In this document: piece after piece, positions 1-10,015 of the stretch
Layout: the number at the start of each line of letters is the position of its first letter
How positions within the stretch are numbered: position 1 is the stretch's first letter
NCBI GenBank assembly: GCA_963829235.1
Contig: CAWHIF010000003.1
Span: 744,001-808,000 of the forward strand
Source of the DNA: Bog-756 sp963829235
GTDB taxonomy: Bacteria; Actinomycetota; Acidimicrobiia; Acidimicrobiales; RAAP-2
DNA: 64,000 bases
Reading direction: 5' to 3'
Program-made: the position numbers and the translations under genes
Notes under the pieces: generated by a model
What the model saw: only the letters and a program-made list of their open reading frames with translations
Databases searched by the model: none
Told to the model about the DNA's origin: nothing

Positions 1-1575
1 CAGACGGGCAGGTCCGGCGAGTCCGCCGGCAAACGGCCGGCCACCCAGGCCACGACGGTGGTGGACGGGGTGAGGCTCCCCACCTCCCCCTACATCGTCG
101 CCGAGAACGCCAAGACCGGGCACGCCTGGTGGGTCACCACCCCCCAGGCCGACCGGGGCATCGAGGGCTACGCCGACCAGGTGAGCGCGGTGATCGGCGA
201 CACCATCACCCTATTCGTGAGCACCAGGGCCGCCCGGTACCACGTCGAGGCCTACCGGATGGGGTACTACCAGGGCATCGGCGGTCGGCTGGTGTGGATG
301 TCGGGCGAACATCCCGGGGTCCAACAACCGCTCCCGGAGCTCATCTCGGCCACCAATACCATCGAGTGCCGGTGGTCACCGTCGATGGCCATCACCATCG
401 ATCCGAGCTGGCCTCCCGGGGCCTACCTGTTGAAACTGGTCGGCTCCACCGACGAGCAGCAGTTCGTGCCCTTCTGCGTGCGCGACGACACCTCGCGGGC
501 GGCCGTCGTCATCCAGCACAGCGTGACCACCTGGCAGGCCTACAACCGCTGGGGTGGTTACAGCCTCTACTACGGCAACACTGGTGGAGCGCTGTCGTTC
601 ACCCACGACCCCGGCGGCGGCACCTTCGACGACCGGGCCCGGGTGGTCTCGTTCGACCGCCCCTACGACTACGACTGGGCGTCCGGTGCCGCCGACTTCG
701 TGGGCAACGAACTTCCCGTCATCTACCAGGCCGAGCAGCTGGGGCTGGACGTCACCTACTGGACCGATGTCGACCTGCACGCCAACCCGCAACTCCTCCT
801 CAACCACAAGGCGCTGATGAGCCTCGGGCACGACGAGTACTGGTCCGCACCGATGCGGAACGGTGCCGCGCACGCGGTGGCCAAGGGTGTGAACCTGGCC
901 TTCCTCGGGGCCAATGCGTGCTACCGGCAGATCCGCTTCGAGTCGTCACCGCTCGGCGAAAACCGACGCCAGGTGTGCTACAAGTCGGCGGCCGAAGATC
1001 CGATGACCGACGTGAATCCCGAGTTGGTCACGGTCAACTGGCCACAAGAGCCGGTGTCCCGGCCCGAGGCCGAGCTGATCGGCAGCACCTACCAGGACAT
1101 CGAAGCCCAGGCCGACATGGTCATCAGCGATCCGAGCTCCTGGGTGTTCGACGGGCTCGACTTCAACGCCAACGACACGCTGCCCAGCGTGGTCGAGGGC
1201 GAGTTCGACCGCTACGTCCCGAGCGGTGGTGGACCCACCAACCTCGACGTGATCGCCCACTCGATCGTGCCCAACCGGGGAGACAACTACTCGGACGTCA
1301 CCTGGTACACGGTGCCCGGCGGTGGTGGGGTGTTCGCCACCGGCAATGCCGCGTGGGTCGGGCACCTCTCGAACAGCACCCTGATCCCACCGAACGTGCT
1401 CCCCGATGCCACGCCCGGGGTGGCGGGCCCGCTGCTACGGGTCATGCAGAACCTCTATGCCGTCATCGGAATGGGTCCGGCCAGTCTCACCCGGCCGTCA
1501 CAGGGCAACTGGCAGAGCATCTACGCGCCCGGGTCACCCTCGAGCGCGGCACCGAACACGGTCAACGCAGCCTGA
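1..1575 (+). CDS. N,N-dimethylformamidase large-subunit-like protein, 5' partial
   Basis: The frame is open from base 1, and the first in-frame start is a GTG at 58, so the true start probably lies upstream. About 505 residues are visible from that GTG. YNRWGGYSLYYG (near residue 162), RARVVSFDRPYDYDW, SLGHDEYWSAPMR and NLAFLGANACYR are the landmarks of the C-terminal domain of N,N-dimethylformamidase beta-subunit-like proteins. Members of this family are widespread in Actinobacteria and most have no proven substrate, so hydrolysis of an amide is only a family-level guess. The gene is convergent with recA; a tandem-repeat array and a GC-rich hairpin lie between them. Family call fairly sure, function unknown. 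Confidence 0.75.
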   Translation, partial: QTGRSGESAGKRPATQATTVVDGVRLPTSPYIVAENAKTGHAWWVTTPQADRGIEGYADQVSAVIGDTITLFVSTRAARYHVEAYRMGYYQGIGGRLVWMSGEHPGVQQPLPELISATNTIECRWSPSMAITIDPSWPPGAYLLKLVGSTDEQQFVPFCVRDDTSRAAVVIQHSVTTWQAYNRWGGYSLYYGNTGGALSFTHDPGGGTFDDRARVVSFDRPYDYDWASGAADFVGNELPVIYQAEQLGLDVTYWTDVDLHANPQLLLNHKALMSLGHDEYWSAPMRNGAAHAVAKGVNLAFLGANACYRQIRFESSPLGENRRQVCYKSAAEDPMTDVNPELVTVNWPQEPVSRPEAELIGSTYQDIEAQADMVISDPSSWVFDGLDFNANDTLPSVVEGEFDRYVPSGGGPTNLDVIAHSIVPNRGDNYSDVTWYTVPGGGGVFATGNAAWVGHLSNSTLIPPNVLPDATPGVAGPLLRVMQNLYAVIGMGPASLTRPSQGNWQSIYAPGSPSSAAPNTVNAA

Positions 1576-1645
1576 CCGGCGGGCAGGAGCTGATGCCCCG
1601 GCGGGTGGACACCTGGGACGCAGCTGGTTGGCCCTGCCCGGGATG

Positions 1646-1779
1646 CAGCGGCCCGGGACGTGGCGGCCTGGAACGCAGCAGCCTGGAACGCAGCGGCCCG
1701 GGACGCAGCAGCCTGGAACGCAGCGGCCCGGGACGCAGCAGCCCGGGACGCAGCAGCCTGGAAGCAGCGGCCCGGGACG
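1646..1779. repeat. 15-bp tandem repeat array after the amidase-like gene
   Basis: About nine units of 15 bp alternate between two versions, CAGCGGCCCGGGACG and CAGCAGCCTGGAACG. The array starts about 70 bases after the stop codon at 1575. The frame that reads through it gives only Ala/Arg/Asp/Trp/Asn repeats, so I do not treat it as coding. Confidence 0.85.
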
Positions 1780-1798
1780 TGTAAACGCGTCCCGGGCC
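1769..1798. terminator. GC-rich hairpin between convergent genes
   Basis: GGCCCGGGACG (1769-1779) pairs perfectly with CGTCCCGGGCC (1788-1798) around an 8-base loop. It lies between the 3' ends of the amidase-like gene and recA, so it could serve both. No T-run follows, which is common for actinobacterial terminators but lowers confidence. Confidence 0.5.
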
Positions 1799-1880
1799 GG
1801 CGAAGTTACCCGATCTCTCTCGTCACGAAACCCGGCGATCTTGAGGCCATTTCATCAACGGCGGCGGCCCCGGCCCCGGT

Positions 1881-2960
1881 TCACTCGCTCAACGTGATGG
1901 GTTGATCGTCGAGGGAAAGCCCCTCGGCGTCACCGGGAAGCTCGACCGACTGCTCGTTCGATTCGGCCAGGGCTGCGTTCTGGGCGGCGAGATGCTCGCG
2001 GATCCGCTCGTCGATTTCGGCCATCAGCTGCGGGTTCTCGGTCAGGAAGGTCTTTACGTTCTCCCGACCTTGGCCCAGCTGCTCGCCCTCGTAGGTGAAC
2101 CAGGCGCCGGACTTCTTGATGAACCCGAGCTCGACCCCGACGTCGAGGAGCGATCCCTCGCGGCTAATACCCTTGCCGAACGTGATGTCGAACTCCGCCT
2201 GTTTGAACGGCGGGGAGCACTTGTTCTTGACCACCTTCACCCGGGTCCGGTTGCCGACCTGGTCGGCGCCGTCCTTGATGGTCTCGATACGGCGGATGTC
2301 CAGACGGACGGACGAGTAGAACTTGAGGGCCCGACCCCCCGGGGTGACCTCGGGCGATCCGTACATGACGCCGATCTTCTCCCTGAGCTGGTTGATGAAG
2401 ATGGCGATGGTCCGCGACTTCGACAGGGTCCCGGTCAGCTTGCGCAAGGCCTGGGACATCAGGCGGGCCTGGAGGCCGACGTGGGAGTCCCCCATCTCCC
2501 CCTCGATCTCCGCCCGGGGGGTCAACGCGGCCACCGAGTCGATGACCAGCACGTCGAGGGCTCCCGACCGGATCAGCATGTCGGAGATCTCCAGTGCCTG
2601 CTCACCGGTGTCCGGCTGGGAGATGAGCAGGTCGTCGATGTTGACGCCGATCGCCTTGGCGTAGACGGGGTCCATGGCGTGCTCGGCGTCCACATAGGCG
2701 CAGATGCCACCGTTGCGTTGGGCCTCGGCCACCACGTGCATGGCCAGGGTCGACTTGCCCGACGACTCGGGGCCGAAGATCTCCACGATGCGGCCACGCG
2801 GGAGGCCCCCGATGCCGAGGGCGAGGTCGAGAGCCAACGCCCCGGTGGGGATGGCTTCGATGTTCATGTGGAGGTTCTCCCCCATCCGCATGATGGATCC
2901 CTTGCCGAATTGCTTCTCGATCTGGCCCAGGGCCATGTCCAGTGCCTTGTCACGTTCCAT
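1881..2960 (-). CDS. recA: recombinase A
   Basis: RecA, the DNA strand-exchange ATPase that drives homologous recombination and LexA self-cleavage in the SOS response. The 359-residue product is of normal length. It shows Walker A GPESSGKST at residues 63-71, the Walker B segment LDVLVIDSVAALTP, and the L2/C-terminal core. An acidic tail ends the protein. The ATG at 2960 is preceded by GAGGAGAG at good spacing. A LexA box lies 137 bases upstream. No recX follows in the window; the gene is alone and convergent with its neighbour. Confidence 0.98.
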   Translation of the reverse strand: MERDKALDMALGQIEKQFGKGSIMRMGENLHMNIEAIPTGALALDLALGIGGLPRGRIVEIFGPESSGKSTLAMHVVAEAQRNGGICAYVDAEHAMDPVYAKAIGVNIDDLLISQPDTGEQALEISDMLIRSGALDVLVIDSVAALTPRAEIEGEMGDSHVGLQARLMSQALRKLTGTLSKSRTIAIFINQLREKIGVMYGSPEVTPGGRALKFYSSVRLDIRRIETIKDGADQVGNRTRVKVVKNKCSPPFKQAEFDITFGKGISREGSLLDVGVELGFIKKSGAWFTYEGEQLGQGRENVKTFLTENPQLMAEIDERIREHLAAQNAALAESNEQSVELPGDAEGLSLDDQPITLSE

Positions 2961-3096
2961 GTCTTCTTCTCTCCTCGATGCTGTTGCTCACTTGACCGTG
3001 CCGACCCTACGGAGAAGGTGTGACACGTGACTGGTGGCCCGGGACGAGGCCCGGGTCCGATCTACGTGGACTGCAACGACGCCATCACTCTAGACC

Positions 3097-3110
3097 CGAA
3101 CGCATGTTCG
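3097..3110 (-). promoter_or_regulatory. SOS/LexA box upstream of recA
   Basis: CGAACGCATGTTCG is a perfect palindrome matching the actinobacterial/Bacillus LexA operator CGAAC-N4-GTTCG. It lies 137 bases upstream of the recA start, in the 318-base gap between recA and the divergent DUF3048 gene, which holds no other recognisable feature. Confidence 0.9.
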
Positions 3111-3278
3111 ATGGCGGACCCCGCCGCCAGGCCGGGGCTCCACGACAGCCGGCCTCGGAGCCGGACCGAGCCGGCGGCGGAATCGGAGTGAAATCGGAGT
3201 GAAGACGACATGAAAACGACGGTAGGGATCCCTCATATACCACCTATTTCCACCGGGCCGGAGTAGCCTCGCCGTGCA

Positions 3279-4586
3279 ATGTCCGACGAGAAACCGCCAT
3301 CCGGATCCACACCGGAAGGCATCCCCGGCCCCGATCCGAACCTCTCCGCCGGCCTCGGATCCCCGGAGACCAGGGGACCGTCAGGCCGGCGGGGATCCGA
3401 CCTCACGGGGATGACCCCGTCCGTGCCCGGAAGGGGCCCAGGGGGTGGCACCGGTGGCGACGCCGCCACCGCACCGCCGGTCTACTCCCGACAGGAACTC
3501 CGCACCATGTCGAAGGAGAACGGCCCGTCACGGACAAGGTGGTATGTGCTCGCCGGGGTCGTGGTGGTGCTGATCGGGGTGGTGTCGGCCTACGTGGCCA
3601 CCCGGGGCGACAACAACACGGCGAACAAGGCGGCCGCGGCCGCCACCACCGTTCCACCGGGGCATGTCGCCACCTGTCCGTTGACCGGGGCACCGGCCCC
3701 CGGGGGAGTCGTACCCGCCCGCCCGGCGCTCGGCGTCAAGATCGGCAACTACCCCGGTGACCGGCCGTCGGCCGGTCTCAACCAGGCGGACATCGTGTTC
3801 GAAGAGCCCGTGGAGGGTGCCATCACCCGCCTGCTCGCCGTCTTCCAGTGCCGCGGAGCCGCGCTGGTCGGCGACCTGCGGTCGGCCCGCGAACCTGACG
3901 TCGGCATCCTCTCCCAGCTGTCCGATCCGCTGTTCGTCCACGCCGGTGGGATCGACCCGGTCATCGCCCTGCTGGCATCTGCACCCCTCATCGACGACAA
4001 CCTCTACACCGGCGATCGGGGTTCGGCCATCATCCAAGAGACCGGTCGCGTGGCACCCTACGCCACCTTCGTCAACACCGCCTCGTTGTGGGCGTTCAAC
4101 CCCTCGGACAACAAGGCCCCGGCCCCCATCTTCACCTACTCCACCGCCCTGCCTCCGGGTGCGGTGGCCGGCTCAGGGGCCAGCGTCCACATCCCCTTCT
4201 CCTCGACCTCCGACGTGACCTGGAAGTGGAACCCGGCCGCCGGCTACCAGCGGTACTACTCCGGAGCGCCGGACATCCTGGTCGACGGAACCCAGACGAC
4301 GGCCGCCAACGTGGTCATCATGACGGTCCAGACGTCGAACGGCCCCTGGGTGGAGAACTCGGAAGGCGGCCTCGAGGTACAGGTGACCTCCATCGGATCG
4401 GGGCCGCTGCTGGTCATGCGCGACAACACGGCTATCGCCGGCACCTGGAGCCGGTCCAGCCCCACCCAACCTGCCACCCTCACCGCCGCCAACGGGAAGC
4501 CGATCACGCTGCAGCCCGGCAACACATGGGTGGAGCTGGTGCCGAGCGGCATCCCGGTGACGCCTTCGTCTGCCGTCCCGGGGTGA
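3279..4586 (+). CDS. DUF3048 (YerB-like) membrane-anchored protein
   Basis: 435 residues. The first 85 or so are Pro/Gly-rich and cytoplasmic. One membrane helix follows (about residues 88-108, WYVLAGVVVVLIGVVSAYVA), then a Thr/Ala-rich linker and an extracellular DUF3048 domain. That domain begins at CPLTG and includes RPALGVKIGN, GLNQADIVFEEPVEG, ITRLLAVFQ and DLRSAREPD. The family is named from Bacillus YerB, a lipoprotein of unknown function. Here a membrane helix replaces the lipid anchor. No RBS is obvious before the ATG. Family confident, role unknown. Confidence 0.85.
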   Translation: MSDEKPPSGSTPEGIPGPDPNLSAGLGSPETRGPSGRRGSDLTGMTPSVPGRGPGGGTGGDAATAPPVYSRQELRTMSKENGPSRTRWYVLAGVVVVLIGVVSAYVATRGDNNTANKAAAAATTVPPGHVATCPLTGAPAPGGVVPARPALGVKIGNYPGDRPSAGLNQADIVFEEPVEGAITRLLAVFQCRGAALVGDLRSAREPDVGILSQLSDPLFVHAGGIDPVIALLASAPLIDDNLYTGDRGSAIIQETGRVAPYATFVNTASLWAFNPSDNKAPAPIFTYSTALPPGAVAGSGASVHIPFSSTSDVTWKWNPAAGYQRYYSGAPDILVDGTQTTAANVVIMTVQTSNGPWVENSEGGLEVQVTSIGSGPLLVMRDNTAIAGTWSRSSPTQPATLTAANGKPITLQPGNTWVELVPSGIPVTPSSAVPG

Positions 4587-4736
4587 GCGGCCACCCTTTC
4601 CCCACAACACCAGAGCCCACTGCTTGAGGTCTGTCCCCGAAATTCTACCGTCGAGCCCGTGGCGCCTCGCCGAACGGCAGGGGCCCCGCCGGGCCGGGGC
4701 CGGTCCGTTGTCACACCCCCCTGGAAACATCTGGCC

Positions 4737-6330
4737 ATGACCCCGGTGGCCGGTGCAGTGAAGGAGAGTGTGGCGGGCGGCACCGCTGGTGCTGCCGCTG
4801 TCGCCGGTCCTGAAACCGGCCTCGGGGCCCGGTTGGAGGTGGCCCGTTCCGCTCTGGCCTCGGTGGTGGCGGACCTCGACCCGGCCCGGCTGACCGGGGC
4901 GGACGCCGCCGGGCTCTATGCGTCCCTGGTCGGCCTCGAGCGCCTGGTGGTGGCGGGCAAGACCCTGTTGGCCCCCCGGATCGAGGGCTCGGGGGTGTGG
5001 CGGGACGGTGGGCACCGCTCGGCCGCGGTGATGCTGGCCTCCTTGGAGGGGGTGGCCACCGGTCAGGCCCAGAGCACCCTTGTCAACGGGCAGCGCCTCT
5101 CACAGTTGCCCGGGACCGAAGCGGCGCTGCGCACCGGGGTGCTCTCGGGACCGAAGGTCACCGAGCTGACCGGGGCCGGCATCCTCGCCCCCGAACGGGA
5201 GCAAGAGCTGCTGGCCGGGGCCGAGGAGGCTCCCCTCCAGGCGGTGCGGGAGCGGTGCCAGCGGTCCCGGGCCACCTCGGGGTCAGAGGATCCCCGGGCC
5301 AGGGTCGTCCGGATCCGAGCGGCCCGGTACTTCTCGTCGTGGACCGACGGCGAGGGGGCCTTTTGCTACCAGGGCCGGGACACCCTCGACCGGGGGGCCC
5401 AGATCCTCTCCCACCTGGACCAGGTGGCCACCCGGCTGCGCCGGACCCGACGGGCGGCCGGTGACGGACAGGACGGTCCCGAACGGGCGGTCCGAGCCGA
5501 CGCCTTCTACGCCCTTCTCACAAGACGCCACCCCGACACCGGGGCACCGCTTTCGCCCCGGCCCCGGCCCACCTCGGCCACCGGCTCAGCTTCGGGGTCG
5601 GATCCGGCGCGAAGGCGACGCCGACGCCGGGGCCGAGGACACCTCATCCGGAGCCACCGCCGGGGCCGACGCCGACGCCGGGGTCGAGGACACCTCCGGC
5701 CGGGACACCTCAGATGCCACCGCCACCGGGGACACCACCGATGCCACGGCCCCAACCGGTGGCCGACCACCGGACGACCCGTCCTTGCTCATCGACGGGC
5801 CTCCGACCTGTTCGGTGATCGTCCGGGTGGACCGGGACGCCCTGCTGCGCGGACACACCGAGGGCGACGAGTGCTGCGAGATCGACAACCAGGGGCCCAT
5901 CCCGGTGGCCATGGCGAGGGACCTGGCCAACGACTCGTTCCTGCGCATCGTCTTCCACGAGGCCGGGGACATCCGGGCCGTCTGCCACCTGGGTCGCACC
6001 ATCAACCAACAGCTGCGGACGGCCCTCGTCTTCCGGGACAGCACCTGTGTGGTGCCCGGGTGTGGGACCTCCTTCGGGCTCGAGATCGACCACATCGTCC
6101 CCTTTGCCGAGGGCGGGCCCACCACCCTCGACAATCTGGCCCTGCTCTGTCACCACCACCACTTCCTCAAGACCTATGAGGGCTGGGTCCTCTCCAGCGA
6201 GGGGACCGGACCGAAGGGCACACCCCGGTGGCGGTTCGAACCCCAACCGGCCTTCGGGCAGGAACCGGGCCTCGGGATGGACACCGACGAGGAAAGGGAC
6301 AAGCGGAAACGGGACAGACGGAACGAGTGA
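4737..6330 (+). pseudogene. DUF222-HNH endonuclease family gene, frameshifted
   Basis: The 5' part (ATG 4737) encodes the DUF222 domain, with LARLEVARSALASVVADLD and HRSAAVMLAS. The 3' part, in the next frame, encodes the HNH domain: STCVVPGCGTSFGLEIDH, then a Gly-Gly segment and LALLCHHHHFLKTYEG. The frames join best near 5600-5615, where SGSDPA in one frame leads to EGDADAGAEDTSSG in the other; one extra base there would account for the break. The intact paralogue at 38964-40241 shows the expected layout. These 13E12-type proteins are multicopy in actinobacteria and largely uncharacterised. Either a decayed copy or an assembly indel. Confidence 0.8.
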
Positions 6331-6587
6331 GTCTGCGCCCATCTGGTGGTGCCGACGGACATTTCGTCGATCTCGGGATCGGGATCGGCCGGTGCGAAGG
6401 TACCGAGAGTCCGGCGGGTGTGCAGAGGCCGAAGCGCAGGCGCAGGCGCGATCCCATTAGCGGCGGGCGGCCTGGCGCAGATGACTCAAGGGTTACGTCA
6501 GATCGAGCAACGCCGATCAGCCAGGTCCTCGTCGCGTCAACCTCGGACCCGAGACAGCCGGGACCGCATAGCAGCAGTCATCTAAAT

Positions 6588-7916
6588 TCAGTCGGGTGGC
6601 GGAACTCCGAGGGTCCGCCGCAACAGGTCGAGGGCCGCGATGGTCGCATACTGACGGACCCGGTCCCGGTCACCGGGCACGTTGAACCCGAACGACTCGG
6701 TGGGGCGCCCCGGCCGGGCCAGGCCCACGAACACCGTCCCCGGCGGTCTGCCGTCCTGGGGATCGGGGCCGGCCACCCCCGTGATGGACAGCCCGACGTC
6801 GGACTCGAGCACCTTGCGGGCACCCTCGGCCATGGCCCGGGCCGCGTCCTCGGATACCACCGGTCCTTCCGGCACACCGAGGACGGTGAACTTGACCTCT
6901 GAGGAATAGGAGACCACGGAACCACGGAACCACCCGCTCGCCCCGGGCACGTTGACGAGGCGCGAGGAAGCCAGTCCGCCGGTGAGGGACTCGGCCAGAC
7001 CGAGGGTCAGCCCGCCGGCCGTGACCACCCGGGCCACCGCATCCTCGATGGCATCCTCGTCCACGCCGAACACCACATCTCCAGCAGCCGCGCTGAGGAC
7101 CCGCCGTACCTCGGCTTCCTCGGCATCGAGCAGCGCCGAGGCGGCCCCGTCATCATCGGCCCGCACCGTGACCCGGACCTTGATCCCCTCGATCCCGCTG
7201 GCCAGGAAGGCGATGGTGGCCGATCGGCCGGCGGCCTCCGGGCCTGCCGGGTCGGTCGGGCCGGTCGGGCCGGTCGGGTCGGTCGGGCCGTCCAACTGTT
7301 CGATGTGCCCGGCCAGGGCCTCGGCCAGACCGGACTCACTCATGCCCCACGTCCGTATGACCCGGCTGGCGATGACCCCGGCGGTCTCACCCCGCTCCTC
7401 CATCCGCCGGCGCAGATCGGGGATGATGCCCCGTTCGAACATGTCCGACATCTCGTAGGGAACGCCGGGGACGGCATAGACGACCTTGTGCCCCACCGGG
7501 CAGATGAGCCCGGGGGCGGTCCCCTTGGTCTGCGGGATGATGGTGGCACCCTCGGGCACGTCGGCCTGGCGGAGGTTGGAGTCCGGCATCTCCCTCCCCC
7601 GGGTGGTGAACATGGTGCGGATCATCTCCACCACTTCAGGGTCCCGTCGCAGGGGGACGTTCATCACCTCGGCGATCGCTTCGCGGGTGATGTCATCGTG
7701 GGTCGGTCCCAGCCCTCCGCAGGCGATCACCCCGTCACTGCGCGCCAATGCCGTCCGGAGGGCCAAGACGATGCGCCCGTGGTTGTCCCCCACGGCCTGA
7801 TGGAACTGGCTGGTGACCCCGGCGGCGGCCAGGTGCTCACCCATCCACCGCGAGTTGGTGTCGGTGATCTGGCCCAGAAGCAGCTCGGTGCCGACGGCTA
7901 CGATCTCGATGCGCAT
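6588..7916 (-). CDS. cinA: CinA-family protein (competence/damage-inducible; NMN deamidase domain)
   Basis: 442 residues. The N-terminal molybdopterin-binding-like domain starts MRIEIVAVGTELLLGQI and contains GGLGPTHDD, the region linked to ADP-ribose/NAD pyrophosphatase activity in the family. The C-terminal CinA/PncC domain has the catalytic-Ser motif LAESLTGG and ITGVAGPD and deamidates nicotinamide mononucleotide in characterised members. A Pro/Thr/Gly run (PTDPTGPTGPTDPAGP) forms an unusual linker insertion between domains. It lies 6 bases downstream of pgsA and is probably co-transcribed with rimO and pgsA, a common bacterial arrangement. Confidence 0.95.
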   Translation of the reverse strand: MRIEIVAVGTELLLGQITDTNSRWMGEHLAAAGVTSQFHQAVGDNHGRIVLALRTALARSDGVIACGGLGPTHDDITREAIAEVMNVPLRRDPEVVEMIRTMFTTRGREMPDSNLRQADVPEGATIIPQTKGTAPGLICPVGHKVVYAVPGVPYEMSDMFERGIIPDLRRRMEERGETAGVIASRVIRTWGMSESGLAEALAGHIEQLDGPTDPTGPTGPTDPAGPEAAGRSATIAFLASGIEGIKVRVTVRADDDGAASALLDAEEAEVRRVLSAAAGDVVFGVDEDAIEDAVARVVTAGGLTLGLAESLTGGLASSRLVNVPGASGWFRGSVVSYSSEVKFTVLGVPEGPVVSEDAARAMAEGARKVLESDVGLSITGVAGPDPQDGRPPGTVFVGLARPGRPTESFGFNVPGDRDRVRQYATIAALDLLRRTLGVPPPD

Positions 7917-7922
7917 GGGCGG

Positions 7923-8570
7923 TCAGGCGGCCGAGCTCGTGCCGTCGGCCGTGCCCACTCCCGGTCCGGCCACCCGGGCCCCTCCCCCCGAGTCGGCGCG
8001 ACGGCCGTCGAGGTAGTACTGGCCGCCGGTGAACACCGTCATGGCTGTGGCCACCCAGATGGCGGCGGACAGCACGCCCTGGTGGGTGGCCAGGGGCGGC
8101 GCCAGGCACAACCCGATGGCCACGTCCTGGAGGAGTGTCTTCACCTTCGCCGTCGTGCGGGCCGGGATGGAGACGCCGTGCCGGCCGACCACCGACCGGT
8201 AGATGCTCATGGCCACCTCGCGGGTGGCGATGATGACCACCGGGAGCCACCACACGATCCCTTTGGCCACGAGGGCGAAGAGGGCGCCGAGGACCACCAC
8301 CTTGTCGGCCAGCGGATCGAGGAAGGCCCCCGAACGGGTGGTCCCCTGCCGCCGGGCCAGCCAGCCGTCGATGCCGTCGGACAGGGCGAGCAGGCCCCCG
8401 AGGACGAAAGTGGTCCAGCTGGCGCCCCAGAGCATGATCAGAGCGATCATCACCGGGGTGGCCAACAGGCGCACCACCGTGATGATGTTGGCCGGGGTGA
8501 GCAGCGCCGACGGCCCGAAGGTGGTCGGTGGCTGGGCCGGCATTCCGGCGTCGACGGCACCGTTGCTCAT
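7923..8570 (-). CDS. pgsA: CDP-diacylglycerol--glycerol-3-phosphate 3-phosphatidyltransferase
   Basis: Integral membrane enzyme of phosphatidylglycerol synthesis, 215 residues with several hydrophobic helices. The CDP-alcohol phosphotransferase signature D-G-x2-D-G-x3-A-R-x8-G-x3-D-x3-D is complete: SDGIDGWLARRQG followed by SGAFLDPLADK. The ATG overlaps the rimO stop by 4 bases (ATGA), so translation is probably coupled. A paralogue acting on another alcohol, such as inositol phosphate, is possible, but the cinA/rimO neighbourhood favours PgsA. Confidence 0.92.
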   Translation of the reverse strand: MSNGAVDAGMPAQPPTTFGPSALLTPANIITVVRLLATPVMIALIMLWGASWTTFVLGGLLALSDGIDGWLARRQGTTRSGAFLDPLADKVVVLGALFALVAKGIVWWLPVVIIATREVAMSIYRSVVGRHGVSIPARTTAKVKTLLQDVAIGLCLAPPLATHQGVLSAAIWVATAMTVFTGGQYYLDGRRADSGGGARVAGPGVGTADGTSSAA

Positions 8571-10015
8571 CGGACCGGCCCCGAGACGGCCGGGATCTGT
8601 GGGCCTGCCGTCGGCAACCTGTCCCCGGCGTACCCGGCCACGAGGTCGGGACCGTCGGCCCCCGTGACCACCAGCTCGACGAACGAGCCCACCGCAGCGG
8701 CGTCGGGGATTTTCACGATCCCGTCGATCTCGGGGGCCTCCCGGTACGTTCGCCCCTCACCCGGGCTGTCGACCAGTACCTCGACGGTCGACCCGATCAG
8801 CGCGTCCCGGCGTCTGGCGGTGATGGCGTCCTGGAGCTCGGTGCACTCTCGCAGCCGCTCGGCCATCAGCTGGTCAGGGACCTGGCTGTCGAGCTCGGAG
8901 GCGAAGGTACCGACCTCGTTGCTGAAGGGGAAGAAGCCCACCCAATCGAGCTGTGCCTCGTCGATCCACTGGAGCAGGTGGTCGTGATCGGATTCCGTCT
9001 CACCCGGGTAGCCGATGATGAAAGACGACCGGAACGCCGCCGTCGGCTCATCCTTCCTGATCGCTCCGATCCGCTCGAGAAAGCGCTCGCCCTCGCCCCA
9101 ACGCCGCATCCGCTTGAGCAACGGCCGCGACACGTGCTGCAAGGAGAGGTCGAAATAGGGCACACCGGTGGCCAGGATGGCGTCGACCAGTGCGTCGTCG
9201 AGGGTCGATGGGTACAGATAAAGCAGGCGGGTCCACCTGACCCGCTCCGCCACCGCGGCCACCAGGTCGACGATGGGACGTCCGGCCCCGGTGGCCGGAC
9301 CGTCCGGGCGGAACTTGCCCCCGGCCGAGCGGTCGAGGGCGAACGAGGAGAGGTCCTGGGCGACGAGCACCACCTCCCGGAGCGATCGGTCTGCTCCTCC
9401 GAGCTGGTCGACCTCGTCGAGGATCGAGCCGACCGAGCGGGACCGTTGCTTGCCGCGGAAGGAGGGGATGGCACAGAAGCCACAGTTCCGGTCGCATCCT
9501 TCGGCGATCTTGACGTAGGACCATGGGGCGGCGGCCGGCGGCCGGGCCAGGTTCAAGAGATCGAACGAGGGCACGGGCCGGTCGATCCCGGGCACCACCG
9601 GCTTTGTGCCGAAGGCGACCGGTGTCCCTACCAGGAGGTCGGGACCGGACCTGCCGGCCGGCCGGCCGATGGGTTCGCGGCCTCGACGAGGGCCGGTCAG
9701 CGACACACCGAACGGTGCCACGAGGTCCACCTCGGGCAGGGCCGCGGCCAACTCGTCCCCGTACCGCTCGGCCATGCATCCGGTGACCACCAGCCTGGCT
9801 CCCACCTGGCGGGCCTCCGACAGGGCCAGGACGGTATCGATCGACTCCTGCCGGGCGGCCTCGATGAACGCACAGGTGTTGACGACCACGAGGTCCGCCG
9901 CCTCCGGTGATTCGGCCTCCTCGAGACCTTCGACGGTGAGGGTCCCGACCAGTTTGTCGGAATCGACCTGATTCTTCGGGCAGCCCAACGTCTCGATCCA
10001 GTACCGCTCGGCCAC
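8567..10015 (-). CDS. rimO: ribosomal protein S12 methylthiotransferase
   Basis: Radical-SAM enzyme that adds a methylthio group to an Asp of ribosomal protein uS12. 482 residues. Cys12 (ETLGCPKNQVDSD), Cys48 and Cys80 form the N-terminal cluster site. The radical-SAM CxxxCxxC motif is Cys174-Cys178-Cys181 (GCDRNCGFC), followed by IPSFRGKQRSR. A C-terminal TRAM-like domain ends the protein. The motif ETLGCPKN points to RimO rather than MiaB. It is the first gene of the leftward rimO-pgsA-cinA run. Confidence 0.95.
   Translation of the reverse strand: MAERYWIETLGCPKNQVDSDKLVGTLTVEGLEEAESPEAADLVVVNTCAFIEAARQESIDTVLALSEARQVGARLVVTGCMAERYGDELAAALPEVDLVAPFGVSLTGPRRGREPIGRPAGRSGPDLLVGTPVAFGTKPVVPGIDRPVPSFDLLNLARPPAAAPWSYVKIAEGCDRNCGFCAIPSFRGKQRSRSVGSILDEVDQLGGADRSLREVVLVAQDLSSFALDRSAGGKFRPDGPATGAGRPIVDLVAAVAERVRWTRLLYLYPSTLDDALVDAILATGVPYFDLSLQHVSRPLLKRMRRWGEGERFLERIGAIRKDEPTAAFRSSFIIGYPGETESDHDHLLQWIDEAQLDWVGFFPFSNEVGTFASELDSQVPDQLMAERLRECTELQDAITARRRDALIGSTVEVLVDSPGEGRTYREAPEIDGIVKIPDAAAVGSFVELVVTGADGPDLVAGYAGDRLPTAGPQIPAVSGPVR

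Noticed and set aside
129..1784. Long overlapping frame inside the amidase-like gene
   Set aside because: Arg/Gly/His-rich shadow typical of GC-rich DNA, with no domain; the frame with the recognised domain is real.
1902..3023. Long frame antisense to recA
   Set aside because: Pure mirror of recA codon structure; no RBS and no family.
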